From the IMG/VR virus record IMGVR_UViG_3300005613_000021, positions 32,537-96,536 of that record: a DNA stretch of 64,000 nucleotides, one strand, 5' to 3'. Source of the stretch: a virus. The translations under genes and the position numbers were made by a program. Of the stretch, positions 10,701-18,293 are shown in pieces. Below the pieces are notes generated by a model, which worked only from the letters and a program-made list of their open reading frames with translations, did no database searches and was not told the origin of the DNA. Every line of letters begins with the position of its first letter. Position 1 is the first letter of the stretch.

Positions 10701-13638
10701 CTTATCATTAGAAGATCAGACTTCTTTGGCTCAAGATATATTTACTCTTAGAAGTAAAATGAAAACAAGAGGTAGAGAGGGAGCCAGGGGGGCTGATCCA
10801 GAAATAGATGCTATTTTAAAGAAATATGAAACAAAGCCAGAAATTGAAGCTGGAGATGTTGGAGGGGCTGGAAAAACACCAGCTATTGATCCACAAGAAC
10901 TTACTTCAACAGGCAGATACAAGTTAGACACAACAATAGCAGCCCCCAAAAAAGAAATGGCAGCTCAAACTGGCAAAGCAGAACCACCAGCAGAAATTAA
11001 AGAAATTCTTGATCAAGGTAGGCAATTTTACGAATCAAGGAATACAACACCCACAAAAGACACATCATTAAACGATGCCATTGTAACACAAAGGGCTGAG
11101 GCAATGAGTCCTGAGCTAGAAGAATCAATGCGTCTCGGCCAAGAATTTGCCAAAGAAAGGGCAGCAAGGCAAACTGAGAATGCTAGCATAGTAGCCGAGG
11201 ATGCGAATAAAGCAGCCGCACTTAAACAGCAAAGAGAGGAACAAGCTGCACTGAAACAGAAACAAGATGCGTCAGCAGCTGCACTTAAACAACAAACAGA
11301 CAGGGAACTATTGCAGTTTGCTAAAGAGCAAAAAATTAACCCTAGAATTCCTCCTGGAGTTGATAAAAGAAGATTTGATACTTGGTACAGAGACAGAAAT
11401 AATCCAGCATATAAAGACGTTAAGAATGCTGTCATTAATGATGTCCTGGCTAGAGCAGAGTTCAGACAAGCACAAATGGGCGAAGTGCCGAATAGAATAC
11501 CTGGAGTAGATAGAGATTTATTTGAATATGACTTTGGTGATGTTGTTAAAATAGGTCCTGAACGTACTGGAACTGTAGGTCTTCAAGCTAGTGCAAATGA
11601 GAAAGAATATGCAAAAATTGCTAAAATAATAGCTGAAAAGCAGGGTAGGCCTTTTACTATTATTCAAGCTAGAGATATGATTGCTGAATCGGTAGGTTTA
11701 TTGCATTCTGATATGCCTGATTTAGAGCAGTTAGCGAAAAGGGGATTATTCCCATCAAGAGCAGAAGTTGGAACAACATTGGCTCCTAACCAAGAGCTAG
11801 GCAAGCCATTACCATCAAGTCCGCTAGAGGTGTTTGAGCAGATGTTTCCTGAATATAAAGCCACAGGAGGAATAGTACAACAACCAAAATATTTAGCTAC
11901 AGGTGGATCTACCAGTGTGGCTATGACACCAAGAGGAACCGACACTGTTCCAGCGATGCTTACTCCTGGCGAGTTTGTGGTGAATAGAGAATCCGCCAAA
12001 AATAACATGGGTCTGCTTAAGGCTATTAATCGTAGAAAGGGTGGTATAACTCCTACTTATTTACAACAGGGTGGAGAATTAACAAAAGATCAGCAAAATT
12101 TAGTAAATATGATGGGAATTCCACAATTTAGACTAGCAGACGGAATTAATCCTAGACTACCAGAAGAAGTAGCTATGGCCAAAAACATAGCTAGCAATAC
12201 ACTCAAACAAGAAAATACTCAAAGAGAAATGATGGGAGATACCCGTTTAGCTGCTCCTCAAATAGAAGAAATAGTTAGTAATTTCTTTAATAACGCAAAC
12301 TTATCTCCAAACAACGAATACGGAGAAGTTGGTTTAGACAGCTTAATTGGTGGTTCTAGATCTGCTATTGGTAGAGAACTAGATATGCAAACAGTATTTA
12401 AATACGGAATAAGTAATCTTAGCGATGCCCTATCTACAAGTAGAGGTAGTCCTTTAGGAGAAGTATTATCTGATCAAGACAGATTCACAAGAGATCAGAT
12501 TCAAGCTTTGTTGGAACGTACAGGAATTATGAAAAAATATGTTGCTCCAACATTTAATCTAAAAAATGGAGGAAAGGTAGAATATTTAAAAGGCGGAGGA
12601 CAGCTAGTAGATTACAGTCCTAAGGGTACTGATACTGTTCCTGCTATGCTAACTCCTGGCGAGTTTGTTGTTAATCGTGAAGCAACTCAAAAGAATCTTG
12701 GACTATTAAAAGCTATCAATAAAAGTAGTGGTGGTGTGGTTCGTAACGGTGTGTTATATGCTGCTAACGGAGGTCCAACAATAGATGATACTCGTGCTGA
12801 AATTGCTGGACAAAGAGCTTTTGATAATTTGTGGAGCGCTATAACTTCATTAGCTTCGGATATTGCAGGATTAATGATACCATCTACAGAAGTAACACCA
12901 GCCGCCACGGCCACCTCAAGAACAGAAGAGATGATCAGACCATCTGTACAATCTACAGACAATGATTGTTGTGATAGGATCATATCAGCTTTAAGAGAAG
13001 GTTCTGTGTCAGATATTCAGCCCCCACCTATGGATTTTGGTATGGTTAATCAACCACAGACACCTATGACAGACGATGGCACTTCTACCAGTATGTCATC
13101 TATTGCTTCTGATATTTTTTCAGCAATAAGAGAGAGTTTTTCTCAAACTTCAATCTCAACATCAACACCAACAACACCAGTCGAATCTGCTACAAAAGCA
13201 GATGCTCCCAGTATTGATTTTAGTCCATTTACCCAAAGTGTAGCAGATTTTAGCAGTGCATCCGCACCACTAACTTCTGCTATACAAACACTGTCACAAG
13301 TCGATTTTGGTGTAATAAACAATGGAGCAGCTAGCCTATTATCTAGTTCTATAGCTCTTGGAGGATCTTTTGGTAGATTTAACGAGTCTGTCAATCAATT
13401 TTCGCAAAAAACTAATGATTTAATTTCGGCTATAAATGGAATGAGCTTAGATGGTACTATTACTGTGGGAGGCAATATTTCTGTGCAACCAATGACTGTA
13501 AACATTGCTGGATTAGAAGCAATCGAAGCAAGATTACAGGGTTTTGGTGAGTATATAAGCCAAGCCTTGGCAGCAGGCTTAGCTCAAGCTAATCCAGGAT
13601 TTGATACGTCCGCAATTACAGTGAGCACTAGTATTTAA
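1768..13638 (+). CDS. Giant phage tail tape measure protein
   Basis: This 3956-residue protein sets tail length and leaves the tail at DNA injection. The start has TAGGAGATAAAACAAT before the ATG. Residues about 75-420 match the TP901-type tape measure core: helical, Ala/Gln/Thr rich, with FGAFTAATAGFYAVTR near the beginning. Glycine-rich linkers carry a recurring motif with a GTDTVPAMLTPGEFVVNR core near residues 1738, 3390 and 3620, and weaker versions near 480 and 770 (GEYVIQK, GEYVINK). A hydrophobic Gly/Ala-rich stretch at about 828-925 could insert in a membrane. Residues about 600-760 look like a PD-(D/E)XK nuclease fold. Residues about 1800-2500 are a large non-repetitive insertion I cannot name. 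At roughly 1.5 angstrom per residue the length would imply a tail of several hundred nanometres, less if parts are globular. Confidence 0.96.
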   Translation: MAQGYNLTVQLNIQGPKNLNSVVNNINQKLQNIQATVNVKTSPQTTQALKNIANASKGVKNNADDAANSMEKFGKSAGLAIRRFGAFTAATAGFYAVTRATTQSLEKFIEYDRQLTRIAQVTGTAKESLGNLSNTITQLSTSLGASSSELARVSVILSQAGLSAEQTRQALEALALTTLAPTFSDINQTVEGSIALMKQFDISTKQLEASLGSINAVAGQFAVEAGDIITAIQRTGGVFAAASNGVSQGVDALNEFIAVFTSVRATTRESAETIATGLRTIFTRIQREDTLDALKAFGIELTDLEGKFVGPFQAIQRLSEGLRSLDPRDVKFSGLVEELGGFRQVGKVIPLIQQFTTAQQALNAAQQGSGSLAQDAAIGQQSLGVQISKVQQEFDALIRSIGQTAEFRQFIQLSLDLASALIQITDAVKPLIPALTALGAVGLARGIPSIARGFKKSIGATGYNNGGVVTGSSLNFAGSYNSGGLIGGKPGIDKNIIRASKGEYVIQKPAVDALGTSFLDNLQKNKQVPGYVTGGLVDYPSSRRFVRSSNFTYEKPPGVSITESLQNETPLAFQRFDAVDVDIKNQGFNGKALAEKVSNKNSGKTYLRALESGDYRTRGIAFENVLYDTKQVSYKPEGRNATSRIDNMRGSNFVEIKSVQERVPNEAILDKTIGAIFASRGGIDEMVMQRASRSAVTSKKDILDVGQVSVFYDTTSLRDIQKTKKNKELTSSLKSTAVSKIGNIKSRKLPRAYTGGNQKEGDIRVTRGEYVINKQAAEQIGINRLNELNNAHRNNMAEDLPKFHTGGAIGSIPGYNTGTTVDNVSRDRGIGSTIGLVFALQGAASLFSTSIEEAASQGAAEMGAGIQGAVSGINLGIVGGEIAGFIPGLSKFSGGIGLATAAVAGTASAFIQSKNAAIDFANKLSKQRIEDATQKVSSALDKLSKEANNFNAFRQAVSGIRQSTQEISSVRSRQIESNRLGFANIPEYLLGTTATGERTQEQIAVGTSQETLSAQRSLVLEMRGFNAYLSTLGGYLGDNQQAQENLANAIRGINEVRAQESAREFAGVADSITQLVEQRLKAGIGIDQIIDSQQFKSFSEALARANPQVEKFILNTQANTSLSAEEKKQRIDRVVAQRAEIEIIQRTAAFRQQIEIDNAEKIGRNLETILSRVFNSFEQIFNRTALDIGRSFDIINTDIAALSGNASIGLGQDRGSNILSNPSAYSKREFNLVVSGLKPILGDQAETIAGLARGSVSLEAGIISAINRVVKENPQATDTAVARLVGQEISNLVTELNLPPDVARTLSDQISAGLQKLRSKGKDQIGLDSQDVRESVSGFASTIDALKGSLNTLLSAQKIYQSGLEQYTKVLNNITGILAQRNQYVSKSLEILAQGAINLDEAFGRIYSARDISIQQEKSIERQTFGLSDPDEIFNKIIDLNSRRQLLQTNLQSAQDQGPASFAQFRDLSVELVNTNVELNNMQQALQTLADSSNVAQAALSEISRVQQQRQQQAGFLESLVSSTPEQITALNQAYADLQRLLSGQSNTIYTSIEAQRTYAQTLRQTRSTFQAQEAAQGVLAQERGNVTSLVKELAPFLGSSQEANNLRAEVLARQVNQLGMLTPQFSRIIESIRNPEGDPQLQEAIRVYREAVTEQSRANQLLGQIQAINARMAEQNSAQAVVNGLAKTVLTVNVNNAGDIAAAIQPAVLPQPIVPQGRASGGVIYAAAGQQVEMKSRGTDTVPAMLTPGEFVVNRQATAKNRGLLESINSGKTQYYQYGGFVSNLFDANQPRGKTEKVPALEQWQQLAQGVRTAPKLFTASSFVNFDRAQNITVEDTLPQTQGNSTLNDIQDLKTFIYKQFKNDSNILPGRVSDIVVEKAGKFDANLPSTVADFGTASKIAKAAIEINPNIKSIKDFPDFGFGIERKVDTASPLVRQISQKTNIPIQNILDYIGTRSTRYPYLDSLMLGASPEDYINIYPQSKGAASATEVSAIRRGLYGVDTRNTNLSPSQNLNEQTYPEYNKKFNSFRLVKPNLNGIDINSSPPTNAFADSWNITGKNYGLYSSIGPIQAEPFGPKVTSKPRDFIRRGSISISGNGSSGEVFEGTRVIGDDLLKRSKNIYDRYIDTKEILKNGVAEDPEVESFIKELESLYSGETPFSPLNAKFFNDKRTPIMGLSSSVYRSFNRLAQEDKLSAAIRWPLGLNGNFKTLGLIRNEEQIDRLKSQTDLIKKEIADEEKSKFSIVNKTAKIPFKAVTPIDKRLANFPAFTNIDFSVPYKEYSGNLYDEIQGLYDDKKNKAIIPNYENYRSFLKGDSNNDLLYGNLQAYLGNIFNNLNNNRSEISEYLFSDNAKLNTKLFRLASVGYKGSSKPNIYSFGTKGLFTRDFAATDNLARDIDKKKDKLLKPAPFEKPIEQKAEDEFAVKQYNDMFTDTRGYFGRAPSFRQYVRTGGAGIARDIQEAKKYSQGLSGQFLVSTNNGNLALPIRAMSSGFSEAFASVGTGKLSPWTDRIGRVNTAAAAASFGQSYWLQNFAGAEGVDLEQQSDPNVVERAQRAIEGNPKTPTTIKEWFDLYMDPYLKYNQRGIRTKGLSNIYRSMVDQSYYEKKRRGPVPSAQEAAAYFTNLGSWYDGIRRWPGQDGIVEDLDGEKDIKERARYLYRNSKNFTGGLYNTANRSHLSLGGGIYGGLPTFNQISLINGVNPRIMQQVMNEGVAAQAQLLSRGGEVDPLYLAEGGPVLLDKALKQQAISQQKQTYNPFAGPSSEDRYREELLLQRQRREEQIAELRASTPFTKAIQRAPKDAFGNTTIAPNATINDSIRNIPGFGLDILGTFPGIVGSLVTGPGAAAEQLSNAVTGGDSQFMSDMFRYNLSTGTALGPRLASGIYSEDMMSMPGSYIAGGSQEDIVSQMQPASRVAATALDFVSPDIGDIPRGIKTASALGSLLGFVKKAPIPKITMPDRLGGYVADLESVLKTNKGLSLEDQTSLAQDIFTLRSKMKTRGREGARGADPEIDAILKKYETKPEIEAGDVGGAGKTPAIDPQELTSTGRYKLDTTIAAPKKEMAAQTGKAEPPAEIKEILDQGRQFYESRNTTPTKDTSLNDAIVTQRAEAMSPELEESMRLGQEFAKERAARQTENASIVAEDANKAAALKQQREEQAALKQKQDASAAALKQQTDRELLQFAKEQKINPRIPPGVDKRRFDTWYRDRNNPAYKDVKNAVINDVLARAEFRQAQMGEVPNRIPGVDRDLFEYDFGDVVKIGPERTGTVGLQASANEKEYAKIAKIIAEKQGRPFTIIQARDMIAESVGLLHSDMPDLEQLAKRGLFPSRAEVGTTLAPNQELGKPLPSSPLEVFEQMFPEYKATGGIVQQPKYLATGGSTSVAMTPRGTDTVPAMLTPGEFVVNRESAKNNMGLLKAINRRKGGITPTYLQQGGELTKDQQNLVNMMGIPQFRLADGINPRLPEEVAMAKNIASNTLKQENTQREMMGDTRLAAPQIEEIVSNFFNNANLSPNNEYGEVGLDSLIGGSRSAIGRELDMQTVFKYGISNLSDALSTSRGSPLGEVLSDQDRFTRDQIQALLERTGIMKKYVAPTFNLKNGGKVEYLKGGGQLVDYSPKGTDTVPAMLTPGEFVVNREATQKNLGLLKAINKSSGGVVRNGVLYAANGGPTIDDTRAEIAGQRAFDNLWSAITSLASDIAGLMIPSTEVTPAATATSRTEEMIRPSVQSTDNDCCDRIISALREGSVSDIQPPPMDFGMVNQPQTPMTDDGTSTSMSSIASDIFSAIRESFSQTSISTSTPTTPVESATKADAPSIDFSPFTQSVADFSSASAPLTSAIQTLSQVDFGVINNGAASLLSSSIALGGSFGRFNESVNQFSQKTNDLISAINGMSLDGTITVGGNISVQPMTVNIAGLEAIEARLQGFGEYISQALAAGLAQANPGFDTSAITVSTSI
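6973..7080 (+). repeat. Tape measure internal repeat, copy 1
   Basis: Encodes a GTDTVPAMLTPGEFVVNR block followed by a NRGLLESIN segment, near residues 1736-1771. The same block returns twice near the C-terminus. Confidence 0.8.
11929..12036 (+). repeat. Tape measure internal repeat, copy 2
   Basis: Second strong copy of the GTDTVPAMLTPGEFVVNR block, followed by NMGLLKAINRRKGG. It is preceded, like the others, by a short Gly-rich hinge. Confidence 0.8.
12619..12726 (+). repeat. Tape measure internal repeat, copy 3
   Basis: Third strong copy, GTDTVPAMLTPGEFVVNR then NLGLLKAINKSSGG. The DNA differs from the other copies at many wobble bases, so these are old protein-level repeats, not recent duplications. 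Confidence 0.8.
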
Positions 13639-13661
13639 CACTATCATAGTAGGTCTTAATT

Positions 13662-16600
13662 ATGTCTAATAAATTTTTTAATTACAGATACAGAGCAACT
13701 GCACCAGCAGCAGCATATGGTACAGCAAATTTCAATGTAAATGATAGTGCTGGTTATAATACCATCCATTCTCTGGTTGGCACCACCGCTGGATCTCAAC
13801 AAAGATTCACTTATAGTTTGACAGTAGCGAATCAGTCTAGCGTATATGAATACGGAATTGGATATTTGACCAGTCTTGGTGGAGGGTTATATCAATTTAC
13901 AAGAGAGCAATCTGTTTCTTCTAGTCAAGGAGACAATAGTAAAATAAATATTTCGTTAGCATACGGAAATGTAACAATCGATGTTATTGCACCAAATCCT
14001 AGCTATACGAATTATAAAAGATTAAATAGTAATTCAACACTATCAAATATAAATAGCACTTATTTTGTTGATGCTACTGGAGACATTACTTTATCTTTAC
14101 CAGCTATTGATATTGATTCTGTAATTATTGGCATAGCCTTAACTTCTTTGAGTGGATCGGAAAACGAAAGAACAGATGCTGTTACTCTTGATGCTAATGG
14201 ATCAAATACTATAAATGGCGGAGCTACCTATGCCTTAAGTAAGAAAAATGATTTTGTAAGAATTATATCTGATATAGACAACAATAATTGGATAGTATTA
14301 GACCCTATACAAGATACAGCTTCTTCGAGCGGTCCAAATGGGGCTATTCAATTATCTGACAATGGTGTTCTTGGTCATAATAATGGATTTTTCTTTAATG
14401 ACGATGCATTATTCGTGGGTGGAGATGATGCAGTATCGGCTGTTGTTCAAGTTGGTGGAGAATTAATGAACACAATCTTTAATCTTCAGTCTGGAGACCT
14501 AGATTTTACAATCAATACCAACGGTATCGGCAATACTTTTTTTGTTGATGGGTCAACTAATAATGTCGGAATTAATACTAACACCCCATTAGATTTGCTC
14601 AACATAAATACCGAAGGAGTGGAAGGTATTACTATTAGTACTTCTACTAGTGGATCTATTCCTACTATTGCTTTTGTTAATAATGATCCAGATTTTACTG
14701 AAGGTTTGGACATTGGCAGAATTGATTTTGTAGGTTCTAATACGGCAGAAGAAAATATTACTTACGCTAGAGTCATAGCAGAAGCATCAGATGAGACCGA
14801 TGGTTCAGAGCAAGGATTACTAAAATTTTTAGTAGATAACAACGGGACTTTACAGAATGTTGCTCTATTAAGCTATGAAGATATTCAAATTGGTCCAAAT
14901 AATTCTATATCTGGTGGTATTGTTATAGGTTCTAATACTACCAATAAAGGAGATAATGTATGTATTGGTTATTACAATACTAATTGTGGTGTTAGTAGTA
15001 TTAATATTGGACATCAAAATACTATAGAAAGCGGTTCGTATGCTGGTGCTATCGGATCAGCTCATACAGTAACAGGTTCTCATGTTTGGTTATTTGGTGG
15101 TTCTGGAGCAGACATTACTGGCAATAATAGTACTTTTTTATTGTCTAACGATAATAATTATATACAAGTTAAACATGATCAGCAAAAAAGAGTAGGAATC
15201 TATGTGGATTCTACAGGAACCGATTTCAGTATTGTTAATACCAGAATATCTTCAACAGGGACACAGCATCTGCAAAACTTCTTGTTTAGAAACAATGCTG
15301 GAGATCAAATTACAGGAATTTCTCAAGGTATCATTGTTGATGATCCTTCACAGTCTGGTGAATATACAAGCTTTTTTTTAAAGGTTTTAGAGTCCGGCAA
15401 CTTAGTTGATGTATTAGATATATCTGCTGATTATGTTAGTATTTCAAATGTATCTGGTTTATCAAACACTGTGTTTATAGGAAGACTATTAGAGATAAGC
15501 GGTACAGGAGCAAATAATACTATTATTGGTGTTTCTAATGTTCTTTCTGATAATAGTGGTAACAATACTATTGTGGGATATAACAATGAGTTAGCGACTT
15601 CTGGTAATCATCATGTTGTTACTTTAGGAAGCAATAATACTTCTGATGATAACTATACTACAACTGTTGGTGTTTCTAATCGAAACAGCGGATTGTATTC
15701 TGCTGTTGTTGGATATAATAATGGTGTTTATGGGGAAAATATTTCTATTGTTGGTGTTAATAACGATGTGTCTGGAAATAATTCTGCTGTTCTTGGTTAT
15801 CAAAATAATATAGATAATATAAATTGTTATGTATTTGGACAGGGCAATTCTTCTGTATATTCAGGAGTTACAATATTAGGAAACGACATTACTGCAACAG
15901 GACACGAACATACATACATAAAAAATACCACTGTTGTTATTACAGGAGACTATATAGCTCTTGATGCTACATCAGACATAAACTTTAAGTCTAGACCTAT
16001 TTTGGAAGGTAGTGGTTATGTTTTGGTTAGTGGAGATAGTGTTAGCTATTTAGTCAATGATTCTAATTATGTTTCTAGTGGAGATAATATTAGCGAATTA
16101 GTTAACGATTCAGGATATATTAATAGTCAGGCCAACGTAACCGGCATTTCTTATACTTCAGGAATTTCGTCTGGAATATTAGTCCTAAGCCATCACACAG
16201 GAACAGTAACCGGCATATTAAGTGGCGTTGCCCATAGTGGTCAAAATATTAGTATTTTTGCTAATGATGTGGGATATATTACTGGAGAAGCATATGTTAC
16301 TGGTATTAATTATGATGGTTCAGGAGAGTTGGTTTTAAGTCATCATAGTGGAACTGTTACTGGAATTTTAATAGATGTTGTACATAGTGGGGACAACATT
16401 ACTAATTTAAATAATGATGCTCTGTATATTACAAGTAGTGATTTTGCTAAACCTAAATTAAAATTCGATGTTTCTGCAACAGGAGATAATACTTTTATAT
16501 TCAGTGGTGCTGGCACCGATGGTGTTGGAAACGACGAAAACCCAACTCTGTATTTGTACAAAGGATTTAATTATGATTTTGACATAAACGTATCGAGTTC

Positions 16601-16775
16601 TCATGCTTTGGAAATAAAATTAGGATCTTCGTTATATACTAGTGGATTAACAAATAATACTGGTGTTAATAGTGGTATTGTGTCTTGGAGCGTTAGACAT
16701 GATACTATTAATAGTGGAATTTATTATATTTGCTCTAATCATGCTGCTATGAGTGGAGATATTAGAATAGTTTAA
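13662..16775 (+). CDS. Tail fibre with YadA-like beta-roll repeats and a C-terminal cupredoxin-like domain
   Basis: This 1037-residue virion protein probably contacts the host. The middle (about 420-760) is built of short repeats rich in NNT, IGxxN and GxxN patterns, such as NNTIIGVSN, NNTIVGYNN and NSAVLGYQN, resembling the left-handed beta-roll of YadA-type trimeric adhesins. Residues about 785-930 hold repeats around VNDSGYI and LSHHSGTVTG, common in phage fibre shafts. The last 100 residues resemble the small domain found in many aquatic phage structural proteins, ending in YYICSNHAAM. His981, Cys1024, His1027 and Met1030 are placed like a type 1 copper site. Trimerisation is inferred. 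The ribosome site is weak (TAGGT). Confidence 0.85.
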   Translation: MSNKFFNYRYRATAPAAAYGTANFNVNDSAGYNTIHSLVGTTAGSQQRFTYSLTVANQSSVYEYGIGYLTSLGGGLYQFTREQSVSSSQGDNSKINISLAYGNVTIDVIAPNPSYTNYKRLNSNSTLSNINSTYFVDATGDITLSLPAIDIDSVIIGIALTSLSGSENERTDAVTLDANGSNTINGGATYALSKKNDFVRIISDIDNNNWIVLDPIQDTASSSGPNGAIQLSDNGVLGHNNGFFFNDDALFVGGDDAVSAVVQVGGELMNTIFNLQSGDLDFTINTNGIGNTFFVDGSTNNVGINTNTPLDLLNINTEGVEGITISTSTSGSIPTIAFVNNDPDFTEGLDIGRIDFVGSNTAEENITYARVIAEASDETDGSEQGLLKFLVDNNGTLQNVALLSYEDIQIGPNNSISGGIVIGSNTTNKGDNVCIGYYNTNCGVSSINIGHQNTIESGSYAGAIGSAHTVTGSHVWLFGGSGADITGNNSTFLLSNDNNYIQVKHDQQKRVGIYVDSTGTDFSIVNTRISSTGTQHLQNFLFRNNAGDQITGISQGIIVDDPSQSGEYTSFFLKVLESGNLVDVLDISADYVSISNVSGLSNTVFIGRLLEISGTGANNTIIGVSNVLSDNSGNNTIVGYNNELATSGNHHVVTLGSNNTSDDNYTTTVGVSNRNSGLYSAVVGYNNGVYGENISIVGVNNDVSGNNSAVLGYQNNIDNINCYVFGQGNSSVYSGVTILGNDITATGHEHTYIKNTTVVITGDYIALDATSDINFKSRPILEGSGYVLVSGDSVSYLVNDSNYVSSGDNISELVNDSGYINSQANVTGISYTSGISSGILVLSHHTGTVTGILSGVAHSGQNISIFANDVGYITGEAYVTGINYDGSGELVLSHHSGTVTGILIDVVHSGDNITNLNNDALYITSSDFAKPKLKFDVSATGDNTFIFSGAGTDGVGNDENPTLYLYKGFNYDFDINVSSSHALEIKLGSSLYTSGLTNNTGVNSGIVSWSVRHDTINSGIYYICSNHAAMSGDIRIV

Positions 16776-16788
16776 TAAGGATTTTTAA

Positions 16789-18279
16789 ATGTCAATATCT
16801 GTAGAAGGAATAAATTTTACGAGACCCTCTGTGAATTTTTCCACAGAATTTAGAAAAGATTCTGATGGAAATAATATAGGGCAAAGAGATACCATTACTA
16901 TACAAGATGTTGTTTTAAGTAGTGATAATAATGATTTAGCTGGATTTTATAGCAATCTTGTAGACAAGCTTACTGATACAGAAATGGTAACTGTTGACTA
17001 TCCCGGTAATAGTGGGTCAGTAGGTAGGATTAAAAATCTTAGTTTAGATAATGATTCTGATTTTGTTAATAAGCTTTCTTATTCCGTTACTTTAGAAGCT
17101 ATACCTCAAAGAAGTTTATATAGTCTTTATGAGTTAGGTGATCTTAGTGGGGTTGTCAATTCATTGACAGAAAGCGAGAGTTGGGATGTTCCTTATGATC
17201 TTTATGTCTTAGCAATTCCTACAGGTCAGGGCACGGGTTTTTTTTATAACAAACCTATCACTTATGAATATAATTTAAATTTTTCTTGTGGTTATCATCC
17301 TAGCGGCTCAGGAATAACGTCAAGCTTAGATGCTGCCAATAAAATATTAACAACTTTAGGAAAAACTTCCCCAAGTAGCGGATTAGTTTCTGGTATAGAC
17401 TCAAGGTATATCAATTGTGGCGTATCTTCTGTGCAATTAAATAGAGGTACTGATGGAACAACAACACTGAATATTAAGTCCTTGTTTCTACCTAGCGGAA
17501 CAGGTGCCAATCCTGGTAATTTTACAGCTTCTTTAAATAGAAATGAATCCAAAGATGAGATACAATATTATTCTAATAGAGATATTAAAGTAACTATTAA
17601 TGCACTTCCTGTTGGTGTTGGCTATACTTCTAGTGGAAATACTCCCTGGAGTATTACTGGGGTGCCTACTGGATTAGCAGAAAGCGCTTATGGTGTTATT
17701 GAATCCATAAAAGATGCTCTTATAGACACTAGTGGAATGATAGAAATAGAAGAAACTATGCCAGGAAAAAAACAGAGTTGCAGCCTGCCGCATACAGCCT
17801 TAACTTCTACAGGGTGTTGGAGCACAAAATTATTTAGCATGACTAAGGACTACTCAAATAACAGCGCTACTTTGAATATTGAACAGACTACACAAAATAT
17901 TGGTATGTGTGATTATAGTGCTAGCGGATACAAGATTAATTATGAGATTATTAAACATAGCCCTAGAGACAAACAGAAAGTTTATGCAGAACCAAGAGGC
18001 TGGTCTAGTCCAGATTATTGGGTGCAAGATATGAACACATTTAAAGATGAATATTATGAATACAGCATAAACGTGGCATCAACATTAGCTTGTTCTAGAG
18101 GAGATACTGGAATCACTGGTATAGCTAATACTGTTTTTACTGGTATAGATTTACTTTCTGGATCTGGCATTATTACCAGTAAAGTAATTAGTGTGAGTAA
18201 AGACACATGCTCATTAAAAATTGTACAATATTCGGGTGAAAATTTATCTGAAACAGGCATAGGTTATTCAAATCCCTAA
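16789..18279 (+). CDS. Tail or baseplate structural protein, tandem paralogue A
   Basis: A 496-residue, beta-rich, Ser/Thr/Gly-rich protein with no signal peptide or membrane segment. AAGGA precedes the ATG. It shares order and local sequence with the next gene. Both open with an I-x-GI-x-F segment, and late in both proteins a Cys-Asp pair precedes a GYKI segment and an aromatic block (CDYSASGYKINYE here). I infer an old tandem duplication. Its place between the fibre and the large adhesin suggests a distal tail or baseplate component. No family name can be given with confidence. Confidence 0.75.
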   Translation: MSISVEGINFTRPSVNFSTEFRKDSDGNNIGQRDTITIQDVVLSSDNNDLAGFYSNLVDKLTDTEMVTVDYPGNSGSVGRIKNLSLDNDSDFVNKLSYSVTLEAIPQRSLYSLYELGDLSGVVNSLTESESWDVPYDLYVLAIPTGQGTGFFYNKPITYEYNLNFSCGYHPSGSGITSSLDAANKILTTLGKTSPSSGLVSGIDSRYINCGVSSVQLNRGTDGTTTLNIKSLFLPSGTGANPGNFTASLNRNESKDEIQYYSNRDIKVTINALPVGVGYTSSGNTPWSITGVPTGLAESAYGVIESIKDALIDTSGMIEIEETMPGKKQSCSLPHTALTSTGCWSTKLFSMTKDYSNNSATLNIEQTTQNIGMCDYSASGYKINYEIIKHSPRDKQKVYAEPRGWSSPDYWVQDMNTFKDEYYEYSINVASTLACSRGDTGITGIANTVFTGIDLLSGSGIITSKVISVSKDTCSLKIVQYSGENLSETGIGYSNP

Positions 18280-18293
18280 AAGGAATAAAAGAC

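Noticed and set aside
9822-13394. Many minus-strand frames opposite the tape measure.
   Set aside because: Shadows of the long plus-strand gene; composition and lack of ribosome sites do not support them.
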